From Paralithodes platypus (Eukaryota; Arthropoda; Malacostraca; Decapoda; Lithodidae), in assembly GCA_032716605.1 (NCBI GenBank), contig CM064519.1, positions 32,247,199 through 32,311,198 of the forward strand: a stretch of DNA of 64,000 nt, written 5' to 3'. The notes under the pieces were generated by a model. It saw nothing but the letters and a program-made list of their open reading frames with translations, ran no database searches and was not told the DNA's origin. The position numbers were made by a program, and so were the translations under genes. Below, piece after piece: positions 11,395 through 21,839 of the stretch (its first letter is position 1; the number at the start of each line of letters is the position of its first letter).

Positions 11395-11677
11395 TATAGG
11401 TTATCGAAAAGTTGAACGTCTTAACACAATCTGGTCCGAAGTTTTGTGGGTTAATATGATGCTGTTCATTTATTATCGATGATTTTGCTTGTTTTTGCCA
11501 TTTTCAAGCATTGTACTTTAGTTTGTCACCTAGGTTAGCAAAAACTCTTTCCCAGACTGTTTTAAAACTAAAAAAATGCCGAGCCAGACCACTTAGAAGC
11601 TAAATTTGTAAATTGATTGATACATATTTTTTCCTTTAAGTCCAATTTCTTCTAAGTTACAAGCTGGCTATCGCTCG

Positions 11678-11718
<41 letters not shown>

Positions 11719-11870
11719 AACAAATATTGCTCGCCTAGAAAAATTCGACACTTGTATGGGGTGAATAGTTGTAAAATGTCCAAACTTATGCAATTAAACA
11801 GGGAAAGCCCAATAAGAACACCCTCTGCTGACCTTATAGGGTTTACAACACAATAATAGTAGTGTGTGTG
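11395..11870 (-). repeat. R1b repeat split by a (TA)n tract
   Basis: Minus-orientation R1b. 'aacacaatctggtccgaag', 'attttgcttgtttttgcc', 'aagctggctatcgctcgct' and 'attcgacacttgtatgggg' occur in the family order. A (TA)n microsatellite (11679-11716) lies directly after 'tatcgctcgct', inside the conserved core, so it grew within the repeat. A GT/G-rich run follows at 11860-11892. Confidence 0.6.
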
Positions 11871-11899
11871 TGTGGGGGGAGGGGGGGGGGGCTGGAGAT

Positions 11900-12640
11900 T
11901 TACACCTGACCATACCAGAGGTGGGCAGGAATTTTGTGTTGTGGTTGTACTTCGCTTCACACAATTATAATACATAATTTCGTACTTTGGTCCATGTTCT
12001 TGGGCGTTTCTTTCCTCACTCCCCCTTTCTCTCTTTCTCGTATTCCTCCCCTCAGATCTGTTTCCATGCATCGTTTTTGCCTTTCCCTTTCTCTTTTTCC
12101 TTCCACTTTCTTCTCTCTCTCTCTCTCTCGCTCACTTCCCCTCTCGTACACTCGCTTCCCGTCGATCTGTCTCTTTCTCCTGCCTCTCTCCCCCCTTCCC
12201 TCCTCCTGGCCCGCTCGGCAGCTCGACGTCTCCCCTTGGTTCCCCTCTCACAGTTTTTCTTTCCCTTCTCTTGCAGCCTCGCCCTCATTCCCCTCTGCTC
12301 ACGCTTTCTCTCTCTCTCGGGCCATTTATCTGTAGAATATATTAATCGCCCCACTGTTCTTCGTTTCGCTAGACAATTTCTTTACTCTTCTATGCCATCA
12401 CCAAAGGTCTGTCTTTTTGTTTGCCTTCGTCTTTTCTTCTTCTCTCCACGGGTCTTCTATATCGTGAATGTACTTTGACTAACTGCAATATTTTCATAAT
12501 TGTTTTCCATTGTTATATGGATTTTCGCTCACTGCTTACGTCATGCTACTCTCTACTGTCTTGATTTGATGTCTCGGGGACTTTTCACTGCAGAAATAAG
12601 AATGGCTAGAGTTTCTAACTTTCTGCATTAGTCATATTGT
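11900..12640. repeat. CT-rich low-complexity region
   Basis: About 400 bp (12000-12330) of C/T-biased sequence with short CT tracts, flanked by ordinary AT-rich DNA. Long open frames on both strands are low-complexity (S/L/F or E/R) and are rejected as genes. Confidence 0.6.
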
Positions 12641-12652
12641 TCTCATTCACTC

Positions 12653-12991
12653 TTAAGGGGAATTTATGTATTTATTTTTATTAATTTATTGATTTATATA
12701 TAATAATTATTAGTTTCTTCCTTTGACCTCCATCAAGCTTGAACAAATATCCCCAAGATCCAGTTTCGGGATAATTTTTTGCATTTTTTAGGTAGAAATG
12801 CCCTGGCCGCCTTCGGCCAGTTCCTCCTAAATTACAAGCTCGCTATCGCTCGCAAGGAAAAATAATAGTCACCTAGAAGGCATGAAAGGTCTAAAAATCT
12901 TCAAACTAATGGGGACGATCAATGTCTTAAAATCTCGGAAACTAATGTGGCTAACCATGAGGGAGAAGGATATCCAGAAAATCCCACTTAA
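12653..12991 (-). mobile_element. R1 repeat, near-complete copy
   Basis: Ends 'ttaaggggaatt' and 'cccacttaa'. It holds 'gacctccatcaagcttg', 'ggccgccttcggcc', 'gctcgctatcgctcgc' and 'cttaaaatctcggaaac' in the same order as the other minus-orientation copies. About 340 bp, non-coding. Confidence 0.7.
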
Positions 12992-13132
12992 TCACCTTTT
13001 TGTTTGTTTTTTCTCTCTACCAGTCACTTCGCTTTCGTGATGATTTTTTTTTATACTAGCTAACTGCTTTGCTTTCGTATTACTCTGCCAATTGCCATGT
13101 TATATGGTTTAACTTAAGTCTTCCTTTATTTT

Positions 13133-13255
13133 AGAAACGCTCTCAGCCTTTCCATACCATCTTTCTTTATTTTCATCCTATATATTTGTTCTTTTATAAA
13201 AGGCAATAAGGATGAAAATAAAGAAGGATGATATAGAAAATCTGAGAGCGTTTCT
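13133..13255. repeat. Hairpin: 47-bp inverted repeat with short loop
   Basis: 'agaaacgctctcag' at 13133 pairs with 'ctgagagcgtttct' ending at 13255, and 'tttctttattttcatcct' pairs with 'aggatgaaaataaagaa', leaving about 28 nt of loop. If transcribed it would fold into a long imperfect hairpin. It may be a small foldback transposon or the remnant of one. Confidence 0.75.
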
Positions 13256-13882
13256 GTTTATTATACCCATTTAAAAAAATCCCACATAAAAACGTTTTTA
13301 TGACAACTACCGGTATATTATAATTAGGCCTTATATTCCTGTTATGATTCCATTTCATTATATTTAAAAATATATAATCAAGCCCTTCTGTTTCTCTCAT
13401 ATTTAATATAATTTTACAGATGTCTTCGCATTTATCATATATCTGCGCAGTTACTATCGCAAATTCATTGTTTTCGTCTGTCTTCTCCCCTAGTTATGAA
13501 GTCATCATGACCTTTGCTAGTCCCACCCCCTACAACCTCTCTCTCTCTCTTCTACCCCGCTTCTCTGCCCCCTCCTCTCTCTCTCTCTCTCTCTGTCTGC
13601 CTCTCTTTATCCCTGTCTCTCGCTGGCTCTCTCTCTCTCTCTCTCTCATCTTCCGGTATAGGCGAGGGGAAAGACTAGCGAGGGGAGGAGTGTTATTTCT
13701 CTCTCTCTATTTCCCTTCCTCCACTCTCCCCTTCTTTTTAGCAGTCCTCCCTTTCTCCTCATCCATCTTCTTCCATTTTCTTTTCCTTGTCCCTCGCCTG
13801 GTTCTCTCCCTCTGCCTTTCTCTTGCAGAGTATTTGGTATTATTAACTTGGTATATTATTTCTACCCATCTCGATATGTTAT
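13256..13882. other. CT-rich stretch, no gene recognised
   Basis: Includes C/T-biased sequence with several short CT tracts (13480-13830). The 173-residue plus-strand frame here is dominated by S, L, P and F and shows no domain. Confidence 0.45.
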
Positions 13883-14250
13883 TTAAGGGGGTACTACTCG
13901 ATATTTATGGACCTCCTTCTCCCTCGTGTTTGGCATATTAGTTTTGAGATTTTAAGACGTTCCTTCGATTAGTTTGGCGATTTTAATACCTTTCGCCCTA
14001 TTTCGTTGTCAATTTTAAGACCTTTCGTGCCATTTAGGTGTCGATTTTTCTGGCGAGCGATAGCGAGCTTGTAATTTTAAGAGGAATCGGCATCCGGCCG
14101 GGACATTTTTCTATCGAAAAATATACAAATTTATCTTGAAGGTGGGTCTAGGGGGTGTTTTTTAAGCTTGATGGAGGTCTAGCGAGGAAACCAAAAAATA
14201 AATGAATAAATGAATGAATAGCCCCAAAAAAACTAACACTATCCCCTCAA
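13883..14250 (+). mobile_element. R1 repeat, near-complete copy
   Basis: Starts 'ttaagggggtac', ends 'atcccctcaa'. All core blocks are present: 'agattttaagacg', 'ttcgccctatttcg', 'ccatttaggtgtcgat', 'ggcgagcgatagcgagc', 'aagcttgatggaggtctag', then an (AATGA)-like stretch before the end. It lies immediately upstream of the CR1-like element and in the same orientation as the R1 copy just downstream (18943-19301). Confidence 0.75.
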
Positions 14251-14344
14251 GTGGTTTTTCCTAGTTGTTTCTCATATTGTTTTTGTTTATTCTCTCTTTC
14301 CATTGTTATTCCCTTTGTCCCTTCATACATAGCTTCTGTAGTCT

Positions 14345-15115
14345 GTGTTTCCTCCTCCTCGTGCAAGAAGCCTGCTAGCACAAACAGTACCAACCCCTCG
14401 CCCCCGTTCTAACCACTCCTCTCCCCGACCTGTACGCAGAGTCTCACCACCACAGATTTCCGGATTTACACCAGTGAGGAACGGTGCACGACCAACGCAG
14501 AAAAGGTCTCATCTACCAGTCACAATGTCAAACAGATTTGAGATCTTGGTAGAGATGGAAGACGAACCAGAAGAGACCAGGCTCGTTGGGGATTCCATCC
14601 TACGAGGACAGGTCGAAGAGTTCTGCGACAGAGTCCCAAATCGACGAAAAAGATTTTGCATCCCAGGAGCTGGACTGGACGATATTGTGGAAGCCTTAGA
14701 AGATACCACAAAGGATGCAAACGAAAATACCCTTTTTGTCATCCATGCTGGTTCAAATGACATCATGCGCACCAGATCCGAAGTGTTGATGGAGAAATAT
14801 CGCAAGATGATCCAGCACTACAAAAACAAGTCAAGGAATATCATCATCTCAGGCATTCTCCCCAAGATCGACGCACCTGACAAATTCTACGACAAGGCCT
14901 TCAGCACAAGTAGCCGACTAAAATATTTGTGTCTGAAGGAAGAAGTTGAATTCATCAACCTCTGTGATAATTTCTATAACCAGCCTACTCTGTTCCGCAA
15001 GGATGGCACTCATCTAAACCGTGTGGGTTCAGCACGCATGGGTCGTCTCCTACACGAAGCAGTCCGCAGCCATGGATCAAAAAACGCCATCCGAGAAGAA
15101 GCAGCAGTGACATAA
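14345..15115 (+). CDS. CR1-like ORF1 protein with SGNH/GDSL esterase domain
   Basis: 256 codons counted from a GTG just after an in-frame TAG; the first ATG is at 14525 (residue 61, 'MSNRFEIL'). Residues 1-60 are a Pro/Arg/Ser-rich basic tail. The SGNH domain follows: 'LVGDSILRG' puts the nucleophile Ser at 84, 'HAGSNDI' gives the block III Gly/Asn (N138), and 'DGTHLN' gives Asp220 and His223, so all catalytic positions are present. Esterase domains of this type are known in ORF1 of CR1-group retrotransposons, where they are thought to help the ribonucleoprotein or membrane contact; the substrate is unknown. The frame is uninterrupted although the downstream ORF2 is broken. The true start is unsure and the 5' part may be truncated. 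Confidence 0.8.
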   Translation: MFPPPRARSLLAQTVPTPRPRSNHSSPRPVRRVSPPQISGFTPVRNGARPTQKRSHLPVTMSNRFEILVEMEDEPEETRLVGDSILRGQVEEFCDRVPNRRKRFCIPGAGLDDIVEALEDTTKDANENTLFVIHAGSNDIMRTRSEVLMEKYRKMIQHYKNKSRNIIISGILPKIDAPDKFYDKAFSTSSRLKYLCLKEEVEFINLCDNFYNQPTLFRKDGTHLNRVGSARMGRLLHEAVRSHGSKNAIREEAAVT

Positions 15116-15238
15116 ATCATCCAACGCCAAGCAAAAAACAGAGGCAACCGAGGACCACCAGCGATAAGGACCGAAGACAGCGAGGACCGAGGACAGCCAT
15201 GAACATACATGTAGATCCGACAAGAACCAACAATATTA

Positions 15239-15473
15239 TTAACCCTCTCCGACATATGACGCAATTTTGAGCCTATTAGGGATACTTTAAAACCTTTATT
15301 ACCATCAGGGGTATTTACAAACCTTTAGTTTAGTTACTTCAACCTCTGCAGTTGTCTTTGAGTTAGCTGTGGGCAGAAAACTAATTTTGGAGAGGTAATT
15401 ATAAGAGTGAGAGAACTCTATTTCTTATTGCTAATCTGGCAACCTCTGCGTCATATGAGTCTGAAGGGGTTAA
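15239..15473 (+). mobile_element. TTAA-flanked MITE, family M1 (copy 1)
   Basis: Begins TTAACCCTCTCCGACATATG and ends in the imperfect inverse (CATATGAGTCTGAAGGGGTTAA-type), giving terminal inverted repeats of about 25 bp that start CCC next to TTAA. This is the arrangement of piggyBac-superfamily elements. The interior holds 'gttagctgtgggcagaaaac', shared with copies at 16086-16320 and 53016-53251. It has no coding capacity and separates ORF1 from ORF2 of the CR1-like element. Confidence 0.8.
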
Positions 15474-15483
15474 AGAGCGTTCC

Positions 15484-17428
15484 GTGAGTTCTAAAATAAC
15501 AAATGTAAAGGTTTTCTATGCAAACGCTCGTAGCATACGCAATAAATTTTCAGATTTAGAGGAGCTAGTGTTTACAGAAAATTATGATGTGATTGGCATA
15601 ACAGAATCTTGGGTCAATACAGAAGATAGACTTTTTAGCAGAGTATTCACTTCCCGGTTATGTAATGTTTGAGAAAAGCCGAATAAATCGAAATGGAGGT
15701 GGCGTTTTACTTTATATCAAAGAAAGTCTTAACCCTACCCTCTTGTCAAAACCTCAAATTGTGAACGTCGACACATCTCTTGTGCTAATAAAGAATAGTA
15801 AAGCTACAAAAATAATACTTGCGTTAATATACAGACCTCCAGCTCAATCAGTGCAAACTGACTGAGAAATTTACGAACAAATTGCTGATGTAAGTAACTC
15901 ACAAGATACCGTAATTTTTGGCGACTTTAATTTACCTGTGACCAAGTGGGGCGATACTCTTACTTCACACTCCGGACATGACTTGTATACGAACTTGCAA
16001 GAGAGTTCGCTTTATCAATTTGTTCGAACACCGACCGACCCGTGGTAATAACGTTCTTGACATTGTACTTTCAACAAAAGAAGAATTAACCCTTTCACGC
16101 ATTTATGACGCAGAGGTTGCCAGATTAGCAATAAGAAATAGAGTTCTCTCACTCTTATAATTACCTCTGCACAACTAGTTTTCTGCCCACAGCTAACTCA
16201 AAAACAACTGCAGAGGTTGAAGTAAATAAACTAAAGGTTTCTAAAGACCCCTGATGGTAACAAAGGCTTTAAAGTATCCCCAATAGGCTCAAAATCGCGT
16301 CATATGTCGTAGAGGGTTAATAGAGAATTTTAATGTTGGTGATGAATTCAATAACAGCGACCATCGTACGATAACTTTCACTTTAAACTTTACTAGTAAC
16401 GAACCAAATAGTAGCATCGAAAAAGTCCCTAATTTCAAGAAAGCAAACTTTCATAAACTTAGAGCTATGTTTAAAGAAACTGACTGGAGCTTTTTAATTA
16501 ACAATAACGACATAAATACATCTTGGAAGTTATTCGAAACCATTTACCTAAAAGCAGTGCAAGACTGCATACCATCGAAAATACGGCGTCCAGGCCATAA
16601 TAATAAGCCCAAATGGTGGAATAAAGATATTTCAAACTGCCTGCTTGCTAAAAAATTTGCTAATGATAGATTAAAATCCTCACAAAATGACGAAGAACGG
16701 CTGAAATTTGTAGAGCTACGACGCAAAGCCAAAAAGTTAATTAATCAAAGTAAAAAGACCCTAGAGTTACATAATGCGAATCAAAGTAAAACAAACCCGA
16801 AAGAATTCTATAGTTATATCAGAAAGAAAAAAGTAGTTACTTCAACTGTTGGACCGTTAGTCGATGAAAATGGAGAATACACCAAAGACGAAGTACAAAT
16901 GAGTAATGCCCTCAATACCTTCTTTGCATCAGTTTTTACAACAGAAGACCTCGGTGATATTCCTACACCATCGCCGATTCAGATTGATAATTCAGATGTT
17001 CTAAGCAATATCACCGTTACAGAGAGAGAAGTATTGAATTGTTTAGATAAACTCAAGGTAAATAAAACGCCTGGACCTGATACAATCTCGCCTAGAGTTC
17101 TAAAGGAAGCTAAGGATGAGCTCTCCAAACCACTGACATTACTATTCAATAAATCCTTGCAGTCTGGAACTATGCCTGATCAGTGGAAGATAGCCAACGT
17201 AACACCAATATTAAAAAAGGCAGCAAATCCCTACCCAGTAACTATCGTCCAATTAGCTTAACCTCAGTTGTATGTAAAATGCTAGAAACGGTCATAAAAG
17301 ACAGACTCGTAAATCACTTAGAGGAAAATAACATACTTAAAGATACTCAACACGGCTTTCGTAAAAAAACGTTCCTGTTTAACAAACCTCTTAGACTTCT
17401 TCCACGATATCCTCAACCTCTACGATGA
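15484..17428 (+). pseudogene. CR1-like ORF2, endonuclease and start of RT (broken)
   Basis: Pieces in several frames read one protein. The endonuclease starts with 'YANARSIRNK' and 'VIGITESW', continues through 'VIFGDFNLP', and ends with 'SDHRTITF' just after the MITE at 16086-16320. An open 264-residue stretch (16467-17261) carries the linker and RT entry ('KTPGPDTISPRVLK', 'PDQWKIANVTPI'). After a frameshift near 17230 RT motif 1 follows ('NYRPISLTSVVCKMLE'). In-frame stops (for example near 15863), frameshifts and the MITE make it non-functional. Catalytic endonuclease residues can still be recognised. Confidence 0.8.
16086..16320 (-). mobile_element. TTAA-flanked MITE, family M1 (copy 2, inverted)
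   Basis: Same family as 15239-15473 but in the opposite orientation (reads TTAACCCTTTCACGC... to ...AGAGGGTTAA). TTAA is present at both ends. Joining the flanks through a single TTAA reads E-E-L-I-E-N-F in frame with the endonuclease on both sides, so the element sits exactly at a target TTAA codon pair. This supports TTAA duplication with no other change. Confidence 0.85.
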
Positions 17429-18551
17429 GAGTAAAGCTGTAGATATTATATACCTTGATTTTCAAAAGGCCTTTGACAAAGTTCCCCACAAACGTTTACT
17501 GCTAAAACTAAAAGCGCATGGAATACAAGACGGTGTGTTGAAATAGATAGAAAATTGGCTCAGCGACAGAAAGCAAAGAGTAGTCATAAACGGTAAGGCA
17601 TCAAAATGGACCAATGTAAGTAGCGGGGTACCCCAGGGATCGGTACTAGGACCAATTATCTTTGTAATTTACATCAATGACATAGATGAGGGTCTCACCT
17701 GTACAATCTCAAAATTTGCTGACGATACAAAAATTGCAAATAGCGTACTCTCAAAAGAACAAGTTGACGATATGCAACACAATCGTTTCTAGATAAATTG
17801 TCACATTGGGCCCAAATTTGGCAAATGAGTTTCAATGCGGATAAATGTAAAGTACTACATATCGGATACCTAAATGAGAAAGCAAGCTATTCGATGAATG
17901 GCACTCAGCTTAAGAATGTAAACAGAGAAACCGATCTGGGAGTAACAATATCGAGTAACCTAAAACCGAGTCAACAATGTTCAGAAGTTACCGGTATTAA
18001 GAAGGCAAACAAAATAATTGGCTTTATAGGCAGGTCATTTGAGCATAAATCCAAAGACGTTATCCTAACCCTTTACAATTCCTTAGTCCGCCCTCTTCTG
18101 GAATACTGTGTTCAATGCTGGTGCCCTTATTACCAAAAACACATAAACAAGCTAGAACGAGTTCAACAGAGTTACCAAAATGATACCTAGCCTAAAGAAC
18201 AAACCATACGAAGAGCGTCTTAGAGAATTAAATCCATTTCCTTTAACCCAGCGCAGATTAAGAGGTGACTTAATTCAAATGTTCAAAATCATCAAAGGCA
18301 TCGACAATATGAACTGTAGTAAGTACTTCACTGTCGACCAATCTAATTACACGCGGGGAAACGGTTTCAAAATTATTGGTAAATCTTTTAACTCACACGA
18401 ATCTAAGAATTTCTTCTTCAATCGAGTTGTCAACTTGTGGAATGGGCTTCCCCGAGACGTTATAGACTGCAGCACCGTTGATTCATTTAAACTCCGCCTA
18501 GACAAATATCTCGCATCAAACCCGCGACTGACTGCGTTTGTAAATGAATAA
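17429..18551 (+). pseudogene. CR1-like ORF2, RT palm to C-terminus (broken)
   Basis: Palm motifs in order: 'YLDFQKAFDKVPHK', '[14 protein letters not shown]' and 'KFADDTKIA' (the FADD catalytic pair). A stop replaces a codon in 'K*IENWL' near 17542, and there is a frame change near 17780-17800. The thumb and C-terminal part (17798-18190 and 18180-18551) contain 'LYNSLVRPLLEYCVQCW', 'RRLRGDLIQMFKI' and 'FFFNRVVNLWNGLP', all usual for CR1-group LINEs, and end in a stop at 18551. At least three disabling changes are visible. Confidence 0.8.
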
Positions 18552-18940
18552 CTTTATTTTATCCTTCCCTCAGTTACTAACCCATATGTCCCCTACTAAC
18601 TTCCTAGTCCTGTCACGGACATTAGTTCCAGGGCAGTAGTTCCCTTTCCAATGTTCCCTTACCCACTCTAAACCACTGTTTGGACACTTGATCCTCAGTG
18701 TTTTGGAGGACAAGCAACCTAGAAGAGTCACTAGAGCTGTTGTTGCTTGATTTCCTTTGTACGCCTTTGTACTCCTTTGTACTGTGTACTCCTCGCTAAT
18801 ATTCTGTGATATTTGATGTTTTCTTTATTAATGTTATTGTTATTATTATTATACATGTATCAACTATCTCATTAACTTCGGTTTTTCCTAATACATTTTA
18901 TTGTGCATTTACTATTTTTAGTTTCCATGCATCTTTGGTT
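18552..18940 (+). other. CR1-like element 3' UTR
   Basis: Sequence after the ORF2 stop with repeated 'cctttgtac' units (18755-18785) and a (TTA/TTG)n-type end near 18830-18855, a common 3' terminus of CR1-group elements. No separate gene is seen. Confidence 0.5.
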
Positions 18941-18942
18941 CC

Positions 18943-19301
18943 TTAAGGGGAGATGGGTCAGTTTTCTGGTTCCCGTTCTCCCTCATGTTTAGCCCCTTTT
19001 AGTTTTCAGATTTTAAGACGTTCAGCCCATTAGCTTAGCGATTTTAACACATTTCACCCCATTTCGTTGTAAATTTTAAGATCTTTAAAAAAATTCCTGG
19101 CGAGCGATAGCGATCCTGAAATATTAAGAGGAACCGGCCTTCGGTTGGGACACTTTTCTTCCGAAAAATTTAAAACAAATATTATGAAGGGGGGTCTAGG
19201 GGGTAGTTTTTGTTTAAGCTTGATGGAGGTCTAGCGAGAAAACTAAGAAACAAAGGAATAAATTAAATAATAGACCAACAAAACGGCCCATCTCCCCCTA
19301 A
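18943..19301 (+). mobile_element. R1 repeat, near-complete copy with clear TIRs
   Basis: The best end-to-end example of R1. It starts TTAAGGGGAGATGGGTCAG and ends with the complement of TTAGGGGGAGATGGGCCGTTTT, an imperfect terminal inverted repeat of about 20 bp. The interior holds the family core ('gcgagcgatagcga', 'ggccttcggttggg', 'aagcttgatggaggtctag'). About 359 bp, non-coding. With the copy at 13883-14250 it brackets the CR1-like element. Confidence 0.8.
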
Positions 19302-19784
19302 CATGCCAAACATCCTTGCCATTACATATATCTACTGGGCACAAAAATACATAGAATCCCAAATATAAAATGCTCCAATATAATTTTAAGTACAATTATA
19401 TTCTACCAATGTATTTGACTAACATTATGGATCGTAAAGAAAATGTGTATATGTAAAGACTCGAAACTCTGCCGACAAATTCAACCAGAACGATTACCAT
19501 TATCTGGCCCGACAATGTATGGAGTATTTTGCTTGCTTTTGCCATCCTTTTTCGAGAAATGTATTCTATTGTCGGTTTATTTCCAGCCGATGGTAAATTG
19601 CTATCTCTCCATCCTGATTACTCGGCTATTACGTAGATTTTGCAGGGATATATGTTGCTAATTACGAAAACTTGGCAATAATATGATGCAAAAACATAGA
19701 AGTATCATATATTTACATGGATTATCGAGAAATCAGACGCTAAGGGATTCAAATTACCATTAGCTGGAATAACACTGAGTATAG
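19302..19784. other. Mostly unassigned; small R1b-like block
   Basis: Around 19495-19560, 'tatctggcccgacaatgt' and 'attttgcttgcttttgcc' resemble the outer end of the R1b subfamily, possibly the separated end of the copy at 19785-20070. The rest is unassigned. Confidence 0.35.
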
Positions 19785-20070
19785 TTTGTCCCATTGGCTA
19801 ACACAAACGAATTCCCAGACTTCCTTCAAGCTAAGAAAAATGCTCACGCAGATCCCCTTCAAGCTAAATTTATACATAATGCCATAGCAAAATGTTCGGT
19901 CCGAAGGCCGATTACTTCAATGTTATAGGCTCTCTATCGCCCGCCCAGGAAGAAATCGATACCTGAATGATGTCAAGTGTATTATTATAGCCAAACTTGT
20001 GGGGTGAAACGTCTTAAGATCTCCAAACTCATTGAGCAAAACAGGGGAGATCCAAACAGACCTCCCTCAG
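19785..20070 (-). repeat. R1b repeat, decayed
   Basis: 'cttccttcaagctaag', 'gtccgaaggccgatta', 'ggctctctatcgcccgc', 'aatcgatacctgaatg' and 'cttaagatctccaaac' follow the R1 order in minus orientation, but with many substitutions. Confidence 0.55.
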
Positions 20071-21158
20071 ACCAAAAAATAAAATAAAAGTTAAGTTAGA
20101 ACTTTAAATTGACACTTGTCTTCAAACTTATTCTGCCAACATTTCTAAGCATTTATTTTTGTGTCGGCGAAATGTACTGTATATTCTTGCTGTGACTGAA
20201 CACACTTAAGGATTAATTCAGAAGCCACCAAATCAGAGTCGGTGTTAAAAGCTGTTAAATGAACTTGCGTGACTGCCTATATCTGTGGAATTGTACCCCA
20301 GCAATGTCAATGTTTCTGTCTCTCTCTCTGTCTCTCTCCCCGCGCCATTTGATTAGAATCTTTCTATTGATAACCTAGTTTTTGTCTCCAAAGTTCCAAA
20401 TTATTAGGGTCTGAGGCTACTTTCACGTTCCCTCGCCCCTTTCTGTCTCGTTGAATCTACTCAACGTACAAAGAAGTTTACAAGGACAGGAGGATTCCTG
20501 GCCTTCTGCCCCAAGAAGGATAAGTATTTGAAAATAGTTAACATTCGCAACACAACCTAACAGTGTTCTACAATTCTCGTTCTGTCAACATTCGTAGTCA
20601 ATAGCCTAACACAAAGTCAGATTTTAGCATTCTGTCAGGCCTACCGAAATCAGCCAATCTACTAACAGTATTCATTACTTAATGTTATAGCCAAATTAGA
20701 TTTTTTTAACATTTAGTGCTACTACAAACTACTATATTGTGTAAGTTAAAAAAATCCGTATTTTGCATCTATACCAAAACATGCGACTACTGCAGGTCAA
20801 TTGGACCAATTCGTTCAGCCCGAATATTTCATAAAATTAAGGCCACGCATAACGTAACCACTTGTTTTCGATTAAGCTTTTTGTCTACGTTAGTCTGGCT
20901 ATAATTTGGCCATTTACTCAACCTAGGAAAGATCGATGGAAGGCAATGGGGTGATTAAGATATACCCCTTTGATTGCTATAGGTCCCTGCAAATTGGAGT
21001 AAAGACGTCTAATGTGAGCCAGGTTCAAATTAATATGGCATTATCTCACTAAAGAATTTAATCCCATTCTCTACTCCAAATGTTCTCTACAATCCCAAAC
21101 ATTAAATTGCACAATACATAATTCACGCCTGTAACCAGGAACACCACTAATATCATAG
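20071..21158. other. Unassigned low-repeat stretch
   Basis: About 1.1 kb with a short CT tract near 20310-20340. No exon with convincing splice signals, RNA gene or transposon end was found. Confidence 0.4.
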
Positions 21159-21382
21159 TTAACCCCTTCAGCACAATGACATTTTCTTACCTTTGATTCT
21201 GGCTAAAATTTGATAATTTTAAGCAGTTTAAGAAGGACCAATGATACTAAAAGGGTTTATCGAGATCGTATTTACTAATTTTAGTCGTATACTGTAGGTA
21301 GGCTACATTACAAACTAAAGACAATGGTCTAATGGTAACTAAAAATATGCTGAAAACTACGTAATGGTGGTGAAGGAGTTAA
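21159..21382. mobile_element. TTAA-flanked MITE, family M2-related
   Basis: Starts TTAACCCCTTCAGCACAATG and ends as the complement of TTAACTCCTTCACCACCATT: terminal inverted repeats of about 22 bp beginning at TTAA. The interior 'cagtttaagaaggac' resembles 'cagcttaagaaggac' in the element at 54686-54862. About 224 bp, non-coding. Confidence 0.7.
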
Positions 21383-21599
21383 GATAAAAACCAAGCCATA
21401 TTCGGACCCGACCTAGCCCCAACTCGCCATTGCCACCACAAACCGAACCCCACTCTACCTATTCCGTACCACAAACTTGCTCCTAAAGCCAGGAACGCTG
21501 CAGTATGTGTGTGTGTACCGCGAGCTGGGACCAAAATACTCAAACAGCTCCGTGTGTTGACTTCTGCCGGGCCAAGGTTGCGAGAGCTGATGGGGTTCG

Positions 21600-21660
21600 A
21601 TTTTAGTCTCGTTTGTGTGGTTCGTTCGTTCGTTCGTTCGTTCTATTCCCCCCCCCCCCC
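21600..21660. repeat. (GTTC)n and C run
   Basis: Five GTTC units (about 21620-21641) followed by a run of about 14 C near 21648-21662. Confidence 0.85.
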
Positions 21661-21839
21661 CCTCCCTACACTCACTCTCACTCTCTCTATCTCTCACACT
21701 TAATTTTTTCAGATCCGGGCCTGGCTAATGCGGTTGCATGTACTGTTGATTATCGAATGAGAGGGAGCAATTCGTTAGCGTTAGATAGGCCGGTTTGTTG
21801 CGAGTCTGAAGTGTCCAACTGCGTAGGTGTGTTGATTGC

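Larger units (their letters stand above)
14256..18940 (+). mobile_element. CR1-like non-LTR retrotransposon with esterase ORF1
   Basis: Two-ORF retrotransposon. ORF1 (14345-15115) encodes an SGNH/GDSL-type esterase-like protein, a domain known in CR1-group LINEs. ORF2 (about 15484-18551) encodes an EEP endonuclease and reverse transcriptase. The 3' UTR runs to a (TTA/TTG)n-rich end near 18860. Two copies of the same TTAA MITE interrupt it (15239-15473 between the ORFs and 16086-16320 inside the endonuclease). The 5' boundary is approximate: sequence between the R1 copy ending at 14250 and the first open codon is short. Confidence 0.8.
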
